Source of the DNA: Isotricha intestinalis
Taxonomy: Eukaryota; Ciliophora; Litostomatea; Vestibuliferida; Isotrichidae
Direction: 5' to 3'
Assembly: GCA_023807065.1 (NCBI GenBank)
Contig: JAJJLU010003703.1
Location: forward strand, 1-36,742
DNA: 36,742 nucleotides
Numbering within the stretch: the first letter of the stretch is position 1; the number at the start of each line of letters is the position of its first letter. The notes below the pieces were generated by a model. The model searched no databases and was not told the DNA's origin. It saw nothing but the letters and a program-made list of their open reading frames with translations. Both the position numbers and the translations under genes were made by a program. Below are positions 9,770 to 18,611 of the stretch, piece by piece.

Positions 9770-11674
9770 ATGAATAACACAGAAAGTAAAAATTCTGAAA
9801 CATTAGATCAACTATTAAAAGAAGGAAAAATAACATCATTTACAATAGAAAGAGTAAAAATAGCAAAATCATACATAGAAAGGAAATATGACATGAAGAG
9901 AATAAAAGAGGAAAAAAAGAAGAAAGATTGGAAAATAATTGATGATTATTTAAATAGTCAAAAAATATTAACAATAAATGATAAAGAAGAAATAAAACAA
10001 TCCTTAATGAAAAAAGAATTAGAATTTCTTAGAAAAAATAGGCAAAAATTATCAATTTTTCAATTTGATCCAATAAATATAATAGGAAAAGGAGCATTTG
10101 GTGAAGTAAGAGTATGTAAATATAAAGAAAATGGAAAAATATATGCAATAAAGAAAATGAAGAAAGAAATAATGAATAAAAAAAATCAAAATTTTCATGT
10201 AAGAACAGAAAGAGATATTTTAAAATCAACTGATTCAAATTGGATAACGAAATTACATTATAGTTTCCAAGATGAAAAATATTTATATTTAGTAATGGAT
10301 TTTTGTCAAGGAGGTGATCTAATGAGTTATTTAATTAAAGAAGATGTTTTATCAGAAAAAGATGCTAAATTTTATATTGCTGAAATAATATTATGTGTTG
10401 AAGAAATACATAAAATGAGTTGTATTCATAGAGATTTAAAACCAGATAATATATTAATCGATAAATATGGTCATTTAAAATTAAGTGATTTTGGTTTGAG
10501 TATAATAAGTAAAGAAAAATTATTTCCAATATCAAATATAATAGAAAATTATGATAGTAATGAAAAAGTAAATAAAATAAGAAATAAAGAAGAAATAGAA
10601 AATTATAAAAATAAAAGAAATAATCGTTTTTTAGCTTTTTCAAGGGTTGGAACACCTGATTATATAGCACCTGAAGTTTTTGGGAAAAAAGGTTATGGAC
10701 AAGAAATTGATTGGTGGTCTGTTGGAATAATATTTTATGAAATGTTAATTGGTTATCCTCCTTTCTTTAGTGATACTCCTCAATTAACTTGTCATAAAAT
10801 TTGTCATTTTAAAGAATATTTTAATATTCCTGATGAATGCAAAATATCTAATGAAGCTACTGATTTAATTAAAAAATTTATTACTGTTCCTGATAAAAGA
10901 TTAGGTTATAATGGAATTAAAGAAATTATGCAACATCCTTTTTTTAATAATTTTGATTGGGATAATATTAGAAAAAATAAACCTCCTTTTATTCCTCAAT
11001 TAGATTCTGATTTTGATACTAAATATTTTGATAAATTTGAAGAAGATAAAAATGAACCTTTTTATCCTGATTATAATCATAATAAAAATATTTCTGATAT
11101 TAATAATAAATATTATGGATTTACTTTTAATAGAGATGTTGAAAATGAAGAAATTGAAAATCAAAATAAATTAATTGATTTTGTCAAACAAGAAACTAAT
11201 CAAAAAATTATAAATAAATCTACCATTGATGAAATAAGTGATAATTCTTCTTTAAATTCTGGAGTTAATAATAGTGAAAAAAGTTCTAAAAGATATTCAA
11301 AATTTACTTCTAAATCTCCGGATTGTTCTTTTGTTAGAGAAAAGAGGTATAAAAAAATGAATATTATTCCAATTCAAAATATAATTAACAAACAAAGTGA
11401 TTTAATTAACAAAAATAATAATTATAAAAATAATTATAATTTAAATATAAGTCAAGATAATTATAAAAATCTAATGAATTTAAGTAATATTGATAATGAA
11501 GAAAGAACTGGAAGATTAACACCAATTCCAGATAAAAAATATAAAAAAAAAATGGTTAAAAATAAAAATTCAAATAATAATGATAATAATAATTATAATA
11601 AATTAAGTAATAGATTAATACCCTCAAGAGTAGGAAATAATAAAGTCTATGTCATTAGAAAAAAAAAAGAATGA
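9770..11674 (+). CDS. NDR/LATS-family AGC protein kinase
   Basis: The protein has about 634 residues starting at the ATG at 9770 (an in-frame TTG at 9761 is unlikely). Order: a basic helical N-terminal region (residues ~25-100), which in NDR kinases binds Mob coactivators; the kinase domain with GKGAFGEV near 106, VMDFCQGGDL, HRDLKPDN near 220 and SDFGLS near 240; a ~50-residue basic insert; the activation-loop motif AFSRVGTPDYIAPEVFG near 290; WWSVGIIFYEML; and the C-terminal extension with the hydrophobic motif YYGFTFNRD near 448, whose Thr is the expected upstream-kinase site. The insert before G-T-P-D-Y and the Ser in FSRVGTP are NDR/LATS hallmarks. NDR kinases act in cell-cycle, morphogenesis and cilium control. 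The tail (450-634) is Asn-rich low complexity. The stop is TGA. Confidence 0.9.
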   Translation: MNNTESKNSETLDQLLKEGKITSFTIERVKIAKSYIERKYDMKRIKEEKKKKDWKIIDDYLNSQKILTINDKEEIKQSLMKKELEFLRKNRQKLSIFQFDPINIIGKGAFGEVRVCKYKENGKIYAIKKMKKEIMNKKNQNFHVRTERDILKSTDSNWITKLHYSFQDEKYLYLVMDFCQGGDLMSYLIKEDVLSEKDAKFYIAEIILCVEEIHKMSCIHRDLKPDNILIDKYGHLKLSDFGLSIISKEKLFPISNIIENYDSNEKVNKIRNKEEIENYKNKRNNRFLAFSRVGTPDYIAPEVFGKKGYGQEIDWWSVGIIFYEMLIGYPPFFSDTPQLTCHKICHFKEYFNIPDECKISNEATDLIKKFITVPDKRLGYNGIKEIMQHPFFNNFDWDNIRKNKPPFIPQLDSDFDTKYFDKFEEDKNEPFYPDYNHNKNISDINNKYYGFTFNRDVENEEIENQNKLIDFVKQETNQKIINKSTIDEISDNSSLNSGVNNSEKSSKRYSKFTSKSPDCSFVREKRYKKMNIIPIQNIINKQSDLINKNNNYKNNYNLNISQDNYKNLMNLSNIDNEERTGRLTPIPDKKYKKKMVKNKNSNNNDNNNYNKLSNRLIPSRVGNNKVYVIRKKKE

Positions 11675-11803
11675 TATTAAATATGATAATAAATTTTAAT
11701 ATTTATTTATAAAAAACTATAGATTATAATTAATAAATAAAAAACTTTTCTGCTTTATATTAAATTAAATTAAACAAACAACTTTCAAAAAAAATAATAA
11801 TAA

Positions 11804-14011
11804 ATGTCTAATCAATCACCATTATCAACAAGTACAACAAATTTATATAAAGATAATTTAATAACTACACCATATGAAAGAGTAATATCAATAATAAATG
11901 AAGCAATTAAATTTATAAATAAAATAAGTAAAACTCAAGGAAAATTAATAAAAGAATTAAATTGGGTTATAAAAGTCATAACAAGTCATTCTCTTTATAC
12001 TTATGAACTTAAAGATGATTTAATTGAAAAATATTCTCAAGAAAATCCCGATTTTAAACAATTTATTGATTTTGTTAATGAATACAATGAAGATATTATT
12101 CAAATGAATAAAAAAAATAATATTATTAATTCGAAAAGCAATAAAATATCAAATAAACTTCAAATTCCTTCTTTTAAATTAAAGAAAAAAAATTTTTTAT
12201 TCAATTCTTATAAAAATTCCAACATATTAAATAGAAATAAAGATAAAATAAACCTTGATAATTTAACTTATTCTTACAGTCCTAATGAAATTTTAAAAAA
12301 TTCAAGAAAATTACAATTAAATTCTTTCAGAAAAGTTTTTCAAAATAAACAAATATTAAATACAACAAATCAACAATTAAATAATTATTTAAATTTAAAA
12401 AACCAATATAAAAAAACTCAAGTGAAATCAATGGATTTTTCAAAAAGAATAAAAGGAACAAAATTAGAACCATTTTCATCTACAATCAATGTAATATCAA
12501 ATAGTGATATAAATTATAATAATAAATATCATAGTAATAAAAATTTAAAAGAAATAGTAATAATGCCAGATATATATAATAATATAACAGAAATTAAACC
12601 AAAATCTAATTCTGAGAAAAAAAAAGAAACAATACCAAGAATAGGATCAAATCAAAGTTTACATAATGAAAAAATAACTCAAATTGAAAATCAATCAAAA
12701 ACAAATTTAATAATTCCTAACATAGAAAATATAATAAATGAAAATAATATTAATCCAAATCAAATATTATCAAAAGAATTTAATATTTTCAATTTACAAA
12801 CATTAATAGAATATGATAATGTATTACCAATAATAGGAAAAGTTATTTTAGGAGCTTTTGGTTTAATTAATAATAATATAATTCAAGTAAATAAATTAAA
12901 TTCATTCTTATATAATGTTAGTAGACAATATTATAAAAGTACATTATATCATAATGCACTTCATGGAGCTGATGTTACACATACAATAAGTTTATTTTTT
13001 TTAAATAGTGAAGCAGAAAAACTATGTGATACAAATATTTTAGATATTTTAAGCATATTTATTGCAGCTTTAGGACATGATTTAGGTCATCCTGGATTAA
13101 ATAATAATTTTCATATTAATGCAAGTACTGAAATTGCAATAACATATAATGACAAAAGTTGTTTGGAAAATTTCCATTGTTGTAAATTATTTAGAATATT
13201 AAAACAAGAAGAAAATGATATATTCGAAAAATTAAATAATGAAGAAAGAAAAATAGTAAGAAAAAGAATGATAAGTGAAATATTATCAACAGATATGATA
13301 TTTCATGGTAAATTGTTAAGTGTAATAAAAGCTAAAATATCAGTAATATTAAATGATGAAAAAAAAGATAAAAAAATAGAATTATTATCTAAAAATCCAA
13401 ATAATAAATTTCAAGAACAACAAGAAATTCTAGATTTCCTAATTCACAGTGCAGACTTAGCTCACAATACTAAATTATTTAATATATCAATAAAATGGGT
13501 AGAATTATTAAGTAATGAATTTTGGATTCAAGGTGATAAAGAAAAAAATATGAATTTACCAGTAAGTTTCTTATGTGATAGAGAAGGATATGATATACCT
13601 ACAAGTCAAATTGGTTTTATTAAAGGTTTTGTAATTCCAATGTTTGAAGTTTTAGTTACTGTCTTTCCTTCTTTAAATTATACTGTTGATAATGCTAAAA
13701 TTAATTTGGAAAAATGGGAAGAATTAGCTGAGGAACATAGATTAACTGGATGGAGTCCTAAAAGAAATTCAAATAAAAAAGGAGATAATGTAAATAGTTT
13801 ATCTAAAAGGATTAGTCAAATTAATTTTGGAAAAAGGATTAGTCAAATTAATTTTGGAAAAAGAATTAGTCAAATTAAATTCGGGAATAAAAGAATTAGT
13901 CAAGTTAATATTCATTTTGCTAATAAATTAATAGAGAAAGTCAAAGAGAAAGATAGTGGAAATGATTTGAAATTAAATGTTTATACTCAAAAAGGGAATA
14001 TAAATTCATAA
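11804..14011 (+). CDS. class I 3',5'-cyclic-nucleotide phosphodiesterase
   Basis: The protein has 735 residues. The catalytic HD-type domain occupies roughly 325-650. It has the signature HNALHGADVTHT near 382 (first metal His and general-acid His), ALGHDLGHPGLNN near 424 (H-D metal pair) and HSADLAHNTK near 547 (third Asp), then FWIQGDKE and the region with ISQ-type substrate-binding sequence (TSQIGFI). These PDEs hydrolyse cAMP and/or cGMP to the 5' monophosphate and end cyclic-nucleotide signals; nucleotide preference cannot be read here. The N-terminal 320 residues are Asn/Lys/Ser-rich, with no recognizable GAF, PAS or membrane segment, so the enzyme is probably soluble. The C-terminus carries four tandem KRISQ repeats (listed separately). 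Confidence 0.9.
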   Translation: MSNQSPLSTSTTNLYKDNLITTPYERVISIINEAIKFINKISKTQGKLIKELNWVIKVITSHSLYTYELKDDLIEKYSQENPDFKQFIDFVNEYNEDIIQMNKKNNIINSKSNKISNKLQIPSFKLKKKNFLFNSYKNSNILNRNKDKINLDNLTYSYSPNEILKNSRKLQLNSFRKVFQNKQILNTTNQQLNNYLNLKNQYKKTQVKSMDFSKRIKGTKLEPFSSTINVISNSDINYNNKYHSNKNLKEIVIMPDIYNNITEIKPKSNSEKKKETIPRIGSNQSLHNEKITQIENQSKTNLIIPNIENIINENNINPNQILSKEFNIFNLQTLIEYDNVLPIIGKVILGAFGLINNNIIQVNKLNSFLYNVSRQYYKSTLYHNALHGADVTHTISLFFLNSEAEKLCDTNILDILSIFIAALGHDLGHPGLNNNFHINASTEIAITYNDKSCLENFHCCKLFRILKQEENDIFEKLNNEERKIVRKRMISEILSTDMIFHGKLLSVIKAKISVILNDEKKDKKIELLSKNPNNKFQEQQEILDFLIHSADLAHNTKLFNISIKWVELLSNEFWIQGDKEKNMNLPVSFLCDREGYDIPTSQIGFIKGFVIPMFEVLVTVFPSLNYTVDNAKINLEKWEELAEEHRLTGWSPKRNSNKKGDNVNSLSKRISQINFGKRISQINFGKRISQIKFGNKRISQVNIHFANKLIEKVKEKDSGNDLKLNVYTQKGNINS
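13805..13909 (+). repeat. 27-nt coding tandem repeat (KRISQINFG) in the PDE tail
   Basis: Three 27-nt units (13805-13831, 13832-13858, 13859-13885), then an Asn codon and a partial fourth unit (13889-13909) encode KRISQINFG, KRISQINFG, KRISQIKFG and KRISQVN. Units 1 and 2 are almost identical in DNA, so at least one duplication is recent. Each unit holds K-R-I-S, a candidate basophilic-kinase site. Confidence 0.85.
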
Positions 14012-14198
14012 AAAGTTATAAATATTATTATTGTGTAATTTTATTATTTTTTCAAACATTTATTTTTTTAGATACTTTGGATGTTATAAAATTGGTTTTT
14101 ATTTTTTTTATTTTTTACAATTTTTTCATATAAATCAATATTATTTTCCAAAAAAAAATAATATAAATAAAATTAATCCATTTTAAATTTATAAATAA

Positions 14199-15170
14199 AT
14201 GGATTCCCACCATCAAAGTTCCTCAAAAAATAATAATTTATGGATAGGAGAATTGGATAATTGGATGGATGAAAACTACATAACAAAATCTGCAGAATCA
14301 TTTAGTAAAATAAAATTATATAACTAAAAAAAAATTATAGATGTGAAAGTAAAAAACGTAAAAATAATGCGTGATAAAAACACAGGAAGTTTAATGGGAT
14401 ATGGATTTATAGAATTTGATACAAAAGAAGAAGCATCAGAAGCACTTCAATTAATGAATGGAAAGCCAATGCCAAATTCAAATAATAAAGTTTTTAAATT
14501 AAATTGGGCTTCATATTCTCAAGGAAAAAATTCAAGCAATCAAAATCCTAATGAATATTCTATTTATGTTTGTGAATTAGATCCTAGTGTTAATGAAGAA
14601 ATATTACAAAATTATTTTAAACAATATTTCAAAAGTGTTATTGGTGCTAAAATTGTTGTTGATCCTTCAACTAAAGTAAGTAAAGGTTATGGTTTTGTTA
14701 AATTTAGTGATCAAAATGAATCTCATAGAGCTTTAAATGAAATGAATGGAAAATTAATTAATGGAAAACCAATGAAAATTAATACAGCAGCATATAAAAA
14801 AAATCAAGAGAAAAAAAGTAATTTTCCTGGGAATACAAATAATAATAATATAAATAATAGTTTAATGTATGATGCTCAAGCTTTATATAATATGCAAAAT
14901 GATCCAAATTTATTACAACAACAATATTTAAATCAATTATATTTAAATGGATATTATTATCAATTATATGCTCAATTATATTCTCAATTACAGAATATGA
15001 CTCCTGAACAACAACAGCAATATTTATTAAATCAATTACAGAATATGACTCCTGAACAACAACAACAATTTTTAATGATTTTAGGTTATCAAAATGTTGG
15101 TCAAAGTAATGATAATAATAGCAACAATACTAATTCTGCAAATGTTAATAATGGAAATCAACAACCTTAA
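14199..15170 (+). CDS. two-RRM RNA-binding protein, Nam8/TIA-1/TRNAU1AP-like
   Basis: There are two exons (14199-14304, 14341-15170) and about 311 residues. RRM1 starts with LWIGELDNWMDENYI (RNP2 region). After splicing comes NVKVKNVKIMRDKNTGSLMG and then YGFIEF (RNP1). RRM2 has SIYVCELDPSVNEEIL and KGYGFVKF. The W-x-G-x-L-D-x-W-M-D-E-x-x-I start matches the Nam8/RBP45/TRNAU1AP group. These bind U-rich RNA in U1-snRNP-linked splicing, mRNA stability, or (TRNAU1AP) tRNA-Sec function; the exact member is unsettled. The C-terminus is Gln/Tyr/Asn-rich with two LQNMTPEQQQQ repeats. With introns this short and AT-rich, a U-rich-binding splicing role is attractive but is inference. Confidence 0.82.
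14305..14340 (+). other. 36-nt spliceosomal intron, two-RRM gene
   Basis: The intron reads GTAAAATAAA...AAATTATAG, phase 1. Its length is a multiple of three, but it carries in-frame TAA. Removal joins ...SAESF to NVKVKNVKIM within RRM1. Confidence 0.85.
14985..15077 (+). repeat. 48-nt coding repeat (QLQNMTPEQQQQ) in RRM protein
   Basis: Two consecutive units (14985-15032 and 15033-15077) encode QLQNMTPEQQQQYLLN and QLQNMTPEQQQQFLM. The DNA copies are nearly identical, which suggests a recent unequal duplication. Confidence 0.8.
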
Positions 15171-15752
15171 TTTATTTATTGTTTTCTTTTTTTTTGCAAC
15201 TTTTTTTGATTAGTTTTTTTATTTAGGCTGTTTTTTTATTTTATTTTTATGAAAATTTATGTTGTTTTAAAAAGAAAATATATTAAAATATTTATAAATA
15301 ATTATTGTAAGGTTATAAGGTTATATGAATGAGTGAATTTTTTTCTTTTTTCTTTGTTTTGTTTTTTTACATTTGTTTTTTTTGAATTTTTGTTTTGTTT
15401 TTTTTGTTTTTTTTGTTTTTTTAGTATTTTTTGTTTGTTTTTTTTTGATTTTTTTGTATTTTTGTTTGTTTTTTTTTTGATTTTTTATTATTTTTTTTCT
15501 ATTTTTATTTGTTTTTTTCATATATTTTTTCTTTACAATCCTCTCATAAAAAAATAACCAATATTCACTCAAGAAATAATATAACATAAAACTAATTAAT
15601 ATAAAATAATACTATAAAATCCTAAATAAAGATTAAAAATATATATTATATAATAATATCATATTCTGAAAATCAATTATTATTATATAATAGATTTTAG
15701 TTGCCTTAAATAAATTAATAAATAATCCTTGAATTATTTATTAATTATAAAT
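15171..15752. other. intergenic region with T/G-skewed low-complexity tract
   Basis: From about 15335 to 15520 the plus strand is almost entirely T with scattered G, very unlike the balanced A/T spacers elsewhere. It includes two near-copies of a ~33-nt unit (TTTGTTTGTTTTTTTTTGATTTTTT..., near 15427 and 15459). ORFs on both strands there are compositional artefacts. The remainder, to 15752, is an ordinary A-rich leader for the CSN8-like gene. Confidence 0.6.
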
Positions 15753-16364
15753 ATGGAAAAATACTCAAAAGACATAGAAAATTTATTGACTTTAATTAAA
15801 AACAAAAACCAACAATTTAAAGTTTTAGCAAATGATTTATTGGATAAAATATATGAAGAACAAAAAAACAAAGAAAATCAATATGCAATGGTATTATTGA
15901 ATTTCATATTAAATAATTATTCTTTAAGAGAAATTCAAACAAATTGTTTAAAAGATGATTTAGAAAAATTTAAAAAAATAGTTCAATTAACATCAACAAC
16001 TCCTTATCCAAATATAACATCACACTTATTAAGTTTAAAAATGAAAAAGCCATTAATTGATTCTTTAGTAGATGGAGTAATATTAACATATAAAGAATAT
16101 CAAATAGAATATATTAGTAAATTTTATTCAAAGATTACAAAACAAAATTTAGAACAAATTTTAGGAAAAGAAACAGTAACAGAAGAATTTTTAAAATCTA
16201 AGGGTTGGAAAGCAGTTCAAAATTATGTTTTAATTGAAAATAAGTCTAAAGAAGAAAATATGAATGTTGCAAGAGCAATGAATACAATTCAATTTATTGG
16301 TGAAATGAATACTCAATTAACAAAAATAATAAAAGCAAATTCATTATTGGATACAAAAATTTAA
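15753..16364 (+). CDS. CSN8/PSMD8/eIF3K-family PCI protein, probably COP9 subunit 8-like
   Basis: The protein has about 203 residues starting at the ATG at 15753 (an upstream in-frame TTG at 15729 is ignored). It is all-helical by composition. The C-terminal half resembles the CSN8/PSMD8/eIF3K family: LLSLKMKKPLIDSLVDGVILTY in two helices, then SKITKQNLEQILG (winged-helix entry), VTEEFLKSKGWKAV aligning with the G-x-L-x-x-G-W segment of CSN8, and a final helix, FIGEMNTQLTKII. CSN8 belongs to the COP9 signalosome, which removes Nedd8 from cullins; PSMD8 and eIF3K are the alternatives. The gene immediately downstream on the same strand is CSN4-like, which tips the choice to CSN8. Similarity is distant. 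Confidence 0.5.
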   Translation: MEKYSKDIENLLTLIKNKNQQFKVLANDLLDKIYEEQKNKENQYAMVLLNFILNNYSLREIQTNCLKDDLEKFKKIVQLTSTTPYPNITSHLLSLKMKKPLIDSLVDGVILTYKEYQIEYISKFYSKITKQNLEQILGKETVTEEFLKSKGWKAVQNYVLIENKSKEENMNVARAMNTIQFIGEMNTQLTKIIKANSLLDTKI

Positions 16365-16472
16365 AATTAAAAATAAAAAAAATATAGTTAAATAGAATTT
16401 ATTAATTTGAAAAAAATTAAAAAAAAAACATATTTAAAATTTATAAAAAGATTAAAATATACATTTAATAAT

Positions 16473-17126
16473 ATGGAACCTCAGCAAAAAAAAACAATTT
16501 CCTTTGATGAAATATTACAAAGAGCAAATGCTTCAGATTTAGTACAAAATTTTCCTATATCATCAAATTATTATTTTATGCTTCTTTCAAGTCACATTGA
16601 ACAATTATCTAAAAAAAAAGATTTATTTAATGAAGTAGTTTATAAATTTATTTTTGGAAATATATTATTACCTGAAGGTCCTAAAAAAGAAAGAATGATT
16701 AATTTTTGTATTCAAAATGATAATTTAAATATATTTAATTTTAAACCTTTACTTGAAAAATTTGTAAATTATCAATTAGTTTATTTAAGTGAAACTAATG
16801 AATTAATGAAAAATTGTCCTGAAAGTCATAAAAAATTTAATTATGAAAAAGCTATTTTTGAACATAATTTATATTCTCTCTCTCGAGTTTTTGATAATAT
16901 TTCTTTTGATTCTGCTGAAAAATTCCTTAAAATGAAAATTGATACTATTTTAAATTATACTTTAAAAATGATTGTTGATGGGAATATTAAAGGATCAATT
17001 GATGAAAAAAATAAATTTATTACTTTTTATCAAGATGAAATTGGAATTTCATCTAATTTTGATAAACAAATACAAAATTTCTGTTTAAAAGCAAAAAAAT
17101 TAGGTGAATATATAAAAACTCATTAA
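16473..17126 (+). CDS. CSN4: COP9 signalosome subunit 4-like PCI protein, N-terminally short
   Basis: The protein has about 217 residues from the ATG at 16473 (a TTG at 16407 is in frame but unlikely). The C-terminal PCI winged helix is clearly CSN4-like: EKAIFEHNLYSLSRVFDNISF corresponds to the R-A-V-I-E-H-N-L segment, then MIVDGNIKGSIDEKNKFITF (G-x-I-D-x-x-x-x-x-x-x-F) and FDKQIQNFCLKAKKLGEYI. CSN4 is a scaffold subunit of the COP9 signalosome, which removes Nedd8 from cullin-RING ligases. Human CSN4 has 406 residues, so about 190 residues of N-terminal helical repeats are missing. Only 108 nt lie between this ATG and the upstream stop, so the missing part is not encoded next door. Confidence 0.75.
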   Translation: MEPQQKKTISFDEILQRANASDLVQNFPISSNYYFMLLSSHIEQLSKKKDLFNEVVYKFIFGNILLPEGPKKERMINFCIQNDNLNIFNFKPLLEKFVNYQLVYLSETNELMKNCPESHKKFNYEKAIFEHNLYSLSRVFDNISFDSAEKFLKMKIDTILNYTLKMIVDGNIKGSIDEKNKFITFYQDEIGISSNFDKQIQNFCLKAKKLGEYIKTH

Positions 17127-17304
17127 ATAAAATAATTTAAGAAAAAGAGAAAAATTTTAAAAACAATCTTTTTTGTGTAATAAAATTATTATTATTCAAA
17201 ATTATTTTTTTCATGATATTCAAATAAATAAATAAATAAATATTATAACATTAAGTTGAGTTTTTATCATTATATCTATATCAAAATCTAATTATAAAAT
17301 AATC

Positions 17305-18198
17305 TTATTTATTATAATTATGATTAAAATTAGGGAAATTGAAATAATTAGTAAAATGAGGTTGATTATAATTTTGTTTTCCTTGAAGAGCAGTTTGTAA
17401 ATTTTTTCTTCTTGTATTTAATCCACCATAACTAGTTTGAGGTCTTTTTTGATTTAATTGATTAATATGTTCAAAATTAATTCTTGGATCAGGTTCAATA
17501 TCATCTTCGCTTTTATTTTCTTCATCATTAATACTATTATTTAAATTATCTTTACTATCTTCTAATATTATTTGTTGTTGATTTATATTTTTATTCTTAT
17601 TATTATTTACATTATTTAATATATCTGTCAATTCATCTATAAATGAATCATTATTTTCTTCAATTAAATCTTTTTTTTCTTTTGAATTCTTTTTCTCTAT
17701 TATTTTCAATCTTTTAAATTTTGATTGAGGATTATTATTATTATTATTATTATTTTCAGATAAATCTTTTAATGAATTATATGATATTCCTTTATTAAAA
17801 CCAATTATTCCACTTGTTTTATTAAAATAATAAGGATTTCTTCCTTTTCCATCAATACTATTTATTATTTTTGGTAATTTTCTTTGATTATCTTTATTAT
17901 TATTTCCATTATTGTCATTATTATAATTTATCTCATTATTATTTATGTTTTGAACATTCATATTAATTGGTTTATCTAGAAAATTTTGACTATTTGAAAC
18001 AATATGTTTTGAATTTTTATTAAAATTAAATCTTCTATTTGTTATATTTTGTTCGTTTGACATTGAATAAAAATTTGATAATGTATTACTACCTGAATTT
18101 CCATCTTTTGACCTTGATGAATTAAAATTTATTCGAACTATTTTTATTTATTATTTAAACTTACCTGTTCCAGTTGAACTCCCATTATTTGAATTCAT
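17305..18198 (-). CDS. Asn-rich protein of unknown function
   Basis: There are two exons (18198-18165 and 18137-17305) and about 288 residues. I do not recognise a domain. Most of it is low complexity: runs of Asn near the middle, Lys/Glu-rich helical stretches, and a disordered N-terminus rich in Asn/Ser. The C-terminal ~65 residues are different, with few homopolymers: EDDIEPDPRINFEHINQLNQ, RPQTSYGGLNTRRKNLQTAL and a Phe/Asn/Tyr tail. That looks like a conserved short motif rather than drift. The start at 18198 requires one 27-nt intron; an internal ATG at 18063 would give a shorter protein without splicing. It is divergent from the CNOT4-like gene and faces CSN4 tail-to-tail. Confidence 0.65.
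18138..18164 (-). other. 27-nt spliceosomal intron, Asn-rich protein gene
   Basis: The minus strand reads GTAAGTTTAA...TAAAAATAG. The exon before it is only 34 nt. Phase 1; in-frame TAA is present if retained. It has the most canonical donor (GTAAGT) in the window. Confidence 0.75.
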
Positions 18199-18611
18199 TA
18201 TATTTATTAAATGTTTATATTTTATTTAAAAAATTATTAATTTATATTTCTAAATATATCAAAAATATCATTTGAAATTTATCTTAAAATTTGTTATATT
18301 TTATCTATTTAAGATTTATAAAATATATATGTAAATTAAATAAAATTATATATATTATTTATCCAAAATTAAATATTAATTTATAAATCAAAAAAACAAA
18401 ATAATTATTTATATTATAATCTTCCTTATAAAAACTTTAAATATCCTAATAAACAACTTTTCATAACCTAATACCAATTTAAAAACTATATAATCACAAT
18501 AACAAAAACAAAGAAATTCATAAAACTAAAAAATTACATAATCATTTCCAGAAATTCCAAAAAAAAAAATTACTCATTAATAAAAAAATAATAATAAATA
18601 TATAATAATAT
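18199..18611. other. divergent intergenic region
   Basis: This 413-nt spacer lies between two divergent start codons and must hold both promoters. The right half (from ~18420) is A/C-rich and poor in G on the plus strand, like a long untranslated leader for the CNOT4-like gene. I see no ORF, RNA gene or repeat. Confidence 0.5.

Noticed and set aside
13946..14011. Membrane anchor or lipid motif at the PDE C-terminus
   Set aside because: The end is hydrophilic and has no terminal Cys.
15321..15587. Overlapping ORFs on both strands, one Lys-rich and one Phe-rich
   Set aside because: Both come from the T/G low-complexity tract and have no domain or codon structure.
16365..16472. Missing N-terminal half of CSN4 just upstream
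   Set aside because: Only 108 nt are available, and the preceding ORF matches the CSN8/PSMD8/eIF3K family instead.
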